Below, piece after piece: positions 61,946 to 64,000 of a DNA stretch of 64,000 nt (position 1 is its first letter; every line of letters starts with the position of its first letter). The position numbers and the translations under genes are program-made. Below the pieces are notes generated by a model, which saw only the letters and a list, made by a program, of their open reading frames with translations, searched no databases and was not told the origin of the DNA. This DNA comes from Phoenix dactylifera (taxonomy: Eukaryota > Streptophyta > Magnoliopsida > Arecales > Arecaceae). The stretch lies in NCBI RefSeq assembly GCF_009389715.1, contig NC_052392.1:37248410-37312409 (forward strand). Direction: 5' to 3'.

Positions 61946-64000
61946 ATATATATATGAGTTTGCATATGCGTATAATTTTAATTTGTGATGTGCTTGCATA
62001 TCGGCGCAATATGCGTCACAGTATCTTTGCTTGCAAGCCTGGTGATAGAGAGCTATATATTGGCCGGCGTACAGGTATGATCGATGGTGATGGAAAAAAT
62101 AATGAATGGAGTTAAACACTTCAAATATAATTTAAAAAATAAAGATAACTATTACTTGTGGAATCTAATTCAATCAAGAGGTGTTGGTCAATCGGATGAT
62201 CCATGACCACAAAGAAAAAGACTCTAGCCATAAGATTTTTTTTTTTCTTTTTCTTCAGAACAATAGACCGAGGGTCACCAATTAGAGCTGCCAGAGTCGA
62301 AAACCTTGGAATACCAAATACTGAAACCAGAACCTCTCCCAAATGGAAGTGGATGCAAGTACTAGGCTATATTTTGGTTTACTTTAAAGAAAGGATACTA
62401 TAAAAAACCAATCAGAAGCATTTTTAAAACAATATATTGCTTCATGCACAGGTTTTCCAAGTTTTGATATTGCCACTGCCGTGAGAAGCTCAAGGAGGAC
62501 ACTGTAGATAGGTGCTACTGTATTAATATTTCAATAAATGATCTCTCTCTGTCTCTCTCTATCTATCTATCTCTATCTCTCTTGTGCTTACTTTTGCCTC
62601 TTTGCTTCATTCCAAGAAGAAGATTTCAATGTTGCATTAAAAAAACTATTGAGCTATTGCCGGCTCAACAATCATGGTAAGAACAATAGGAAGAAAAACA
62701 TGTTATGGGATGTGGACATTAATAAACTATAAAATCATGGAGATGGGAATGAAAGACATACTATTGTATTAATTAATATTGAGCTATTTCCCTATAATGG
62801 ATTCTTTCAATAATAAACTATAACAATTCACCTTTCACAAAAGAGATGAGAATGAAAGACATACTACGGGGATTTAATGTGAGATCGTGTATCAATCCCT
62901 TCAAAAGAACCATGCGATGAAAGCAAACCATTATGTTAATTAAGATGTTTATCTTACATAAAATCATGGATAGCTTGTATCCATGTCCAAACCCTACATG
63001 TTGCTTTTATTAGGATCTTAGACATGGACCCATTTCAAGCTACTTCCAATGGCCAAAACTAAACTTGAACCGTGTTAGTTCGTTCCAATTCTTAAATCTA
63101 CTATTCTCATGGATTCTTCTCTTCCATTAACACAATGCCATTGCCTGAAAAAATGTAGCCCTTTTTCTTTCCCATTATGCTTACATATCGGAACTCACTA
63201 ATCAGCCAGCTAATTGGTTGCCTTGGCAATGTCAAACTAAGAGGGCATTCCCTTGAACCTTTTTTTTTATTCCCTATTCAATATTACACGAAGAATTGGA
63301 GCAGACAAACTCATGGCTTTGGAGTAGCAACTTCTTTTGAGGAATCAAGTTTGGTTAGTATTTGGAGCTTCAAAGTTGGTGAGTTTGGATTTGATAGGAC
63401 AGAAGACAAAGGAATTAAACTTGTGGCCAAAAACCATGGCCATGGGAGCACATATAATCCCACCATGATTGTCTTTTTAGTAAATAAGCATTCATTTGCC
63501 AGATGGCAGAGTCTTCTCTCCTTAATATTTTTAACTCTTCAAGATAGCAACCCCTTCTTTAAATTTAAGAGAGTTGAAAGGCGTGGGTTTGGACACAAAT
63601 GAATGAAAAGATATGTACTGTCTTAATGGCTCTAGAGAGGAAGGGCCCCCTCAAAAGACAAGGTGGGCGTTTCACGTTTCTAACACATACTGCTGCCAAT
63701 TGCGTATCAAATGATGTGAACATTGAGCTAATAGAGCACAAGGTTTAGAATAATTAAAAGAAAGGTGACCTCGATAAGGAATTATGATTTATGAATAAAC
63801 TAATTGAATCTTATACCTTCCGTGAAAAGCTGTCCAGTTCCAAGATTAATATCAAACTTATCCATAATTATAAACTAAAGTTTGTTCAAACATTACTTGG
63901 AATTAGATATTCTTAGTTGAATAAGTGGTTCTTTTGCACTAGTATAGGAAAGCTTATCATAGACTCCATATATTAAGCCACATGCACTATGAAGATGTTC
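61916..64000. other. Intergenic to window end, no gene recognised
   Basis: AT repeat to about 61953, a CTCT/CTAT microsatellite at about 62540-62582, then AT-rich sequence. The open frame at 63177-63602 (141 codons) has no domain I recognise and no sign of selection that can be judged by eye. Confidence 0.45.

Noticed and set aside
63177..63602. 141-codon + strand frame near the window end
   Set aside because: No domain or start context of note; could be a gene fragment but nothing supports it.

Overview
This is plant nuclear DNA: spliced genes with GT-AG introns, chloroplast-targeted and pentatricopeptide-repeat proteins, long AT-rich spacers and many degraded transposons. Intron-less or first exons that are very GC-rich (SHMT exon 1, ferredoxin, BYPASS1-like) beside AT-rich downstream exons suggest a monocot. 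The frequent GA/CT microsatellites would fit a palm, but the species cannot be fixed from this window.

Five genes are supported. From left to right: (1) a two-exon BYPASS1/UPF0496-like gene on + at 3475-4520; (2) a four-exon serine hydroxymethyltransferase of the nuclear SHM6/SHM7 (MSA1) type on - at 6823-17906, with a 7.3-kb first intron; (3) an intron-less PLS-class pentatricopeptide-repeat gene on - at 21067-23652; (4) a large FAB1 phosphatidylinositol-3-phosphate 5-kinase on - at 31967-40916 (12 coding exons, about 1757 aa, plus a 5' non-coding exon near 42.5-42.7 kb), of the FAB1C/D type without a true FYVE domain; (5) an intron-less chloroplast 2Fe-2S ferredoxin on - at 54293-54754. They share no pathway; this is an ordinary plant gene neighbourhood.

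The rest is mostly decayed or mobile DNA. A tandem, intron-retaining partial copy of the FAB1 3' end lies downstream of the gene at about 27.2-28.8 kb. A probable non-autonomous Helitron (24440-27151) carries a nested Tourist-type MITE (26164-27002), and a second MITE-like element is at 60256-60712. Three members of a miniature LTR retrotransposon (TRIM) family sit at 19.8-20.2, 51.9-52.3 and 53.7-54.0 kb. A decayed CACTA element with palindromic subterminal repeats spans about 45.8-49.9 kb, a LINE 3' end lies at 55.9-56.5 kb, and a frameshifted fragment resembling a plant 5'-3' exonuclease lies at 51.2-51.45 kb. Structural oddities include an inverted pair of purine/pyrimidine-rich arms in a FAB1 intron and a perfect 116-bp palindrome at 61.8-61.9 kb.

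No RNA gene, CRISPR array or novel multi-gene system was seen. The best leads are the TRIM family, the Helitron with repeated 3' ends, the FAB1 partial duplication, and the regulatory-looking N-terminus of the SHMT.
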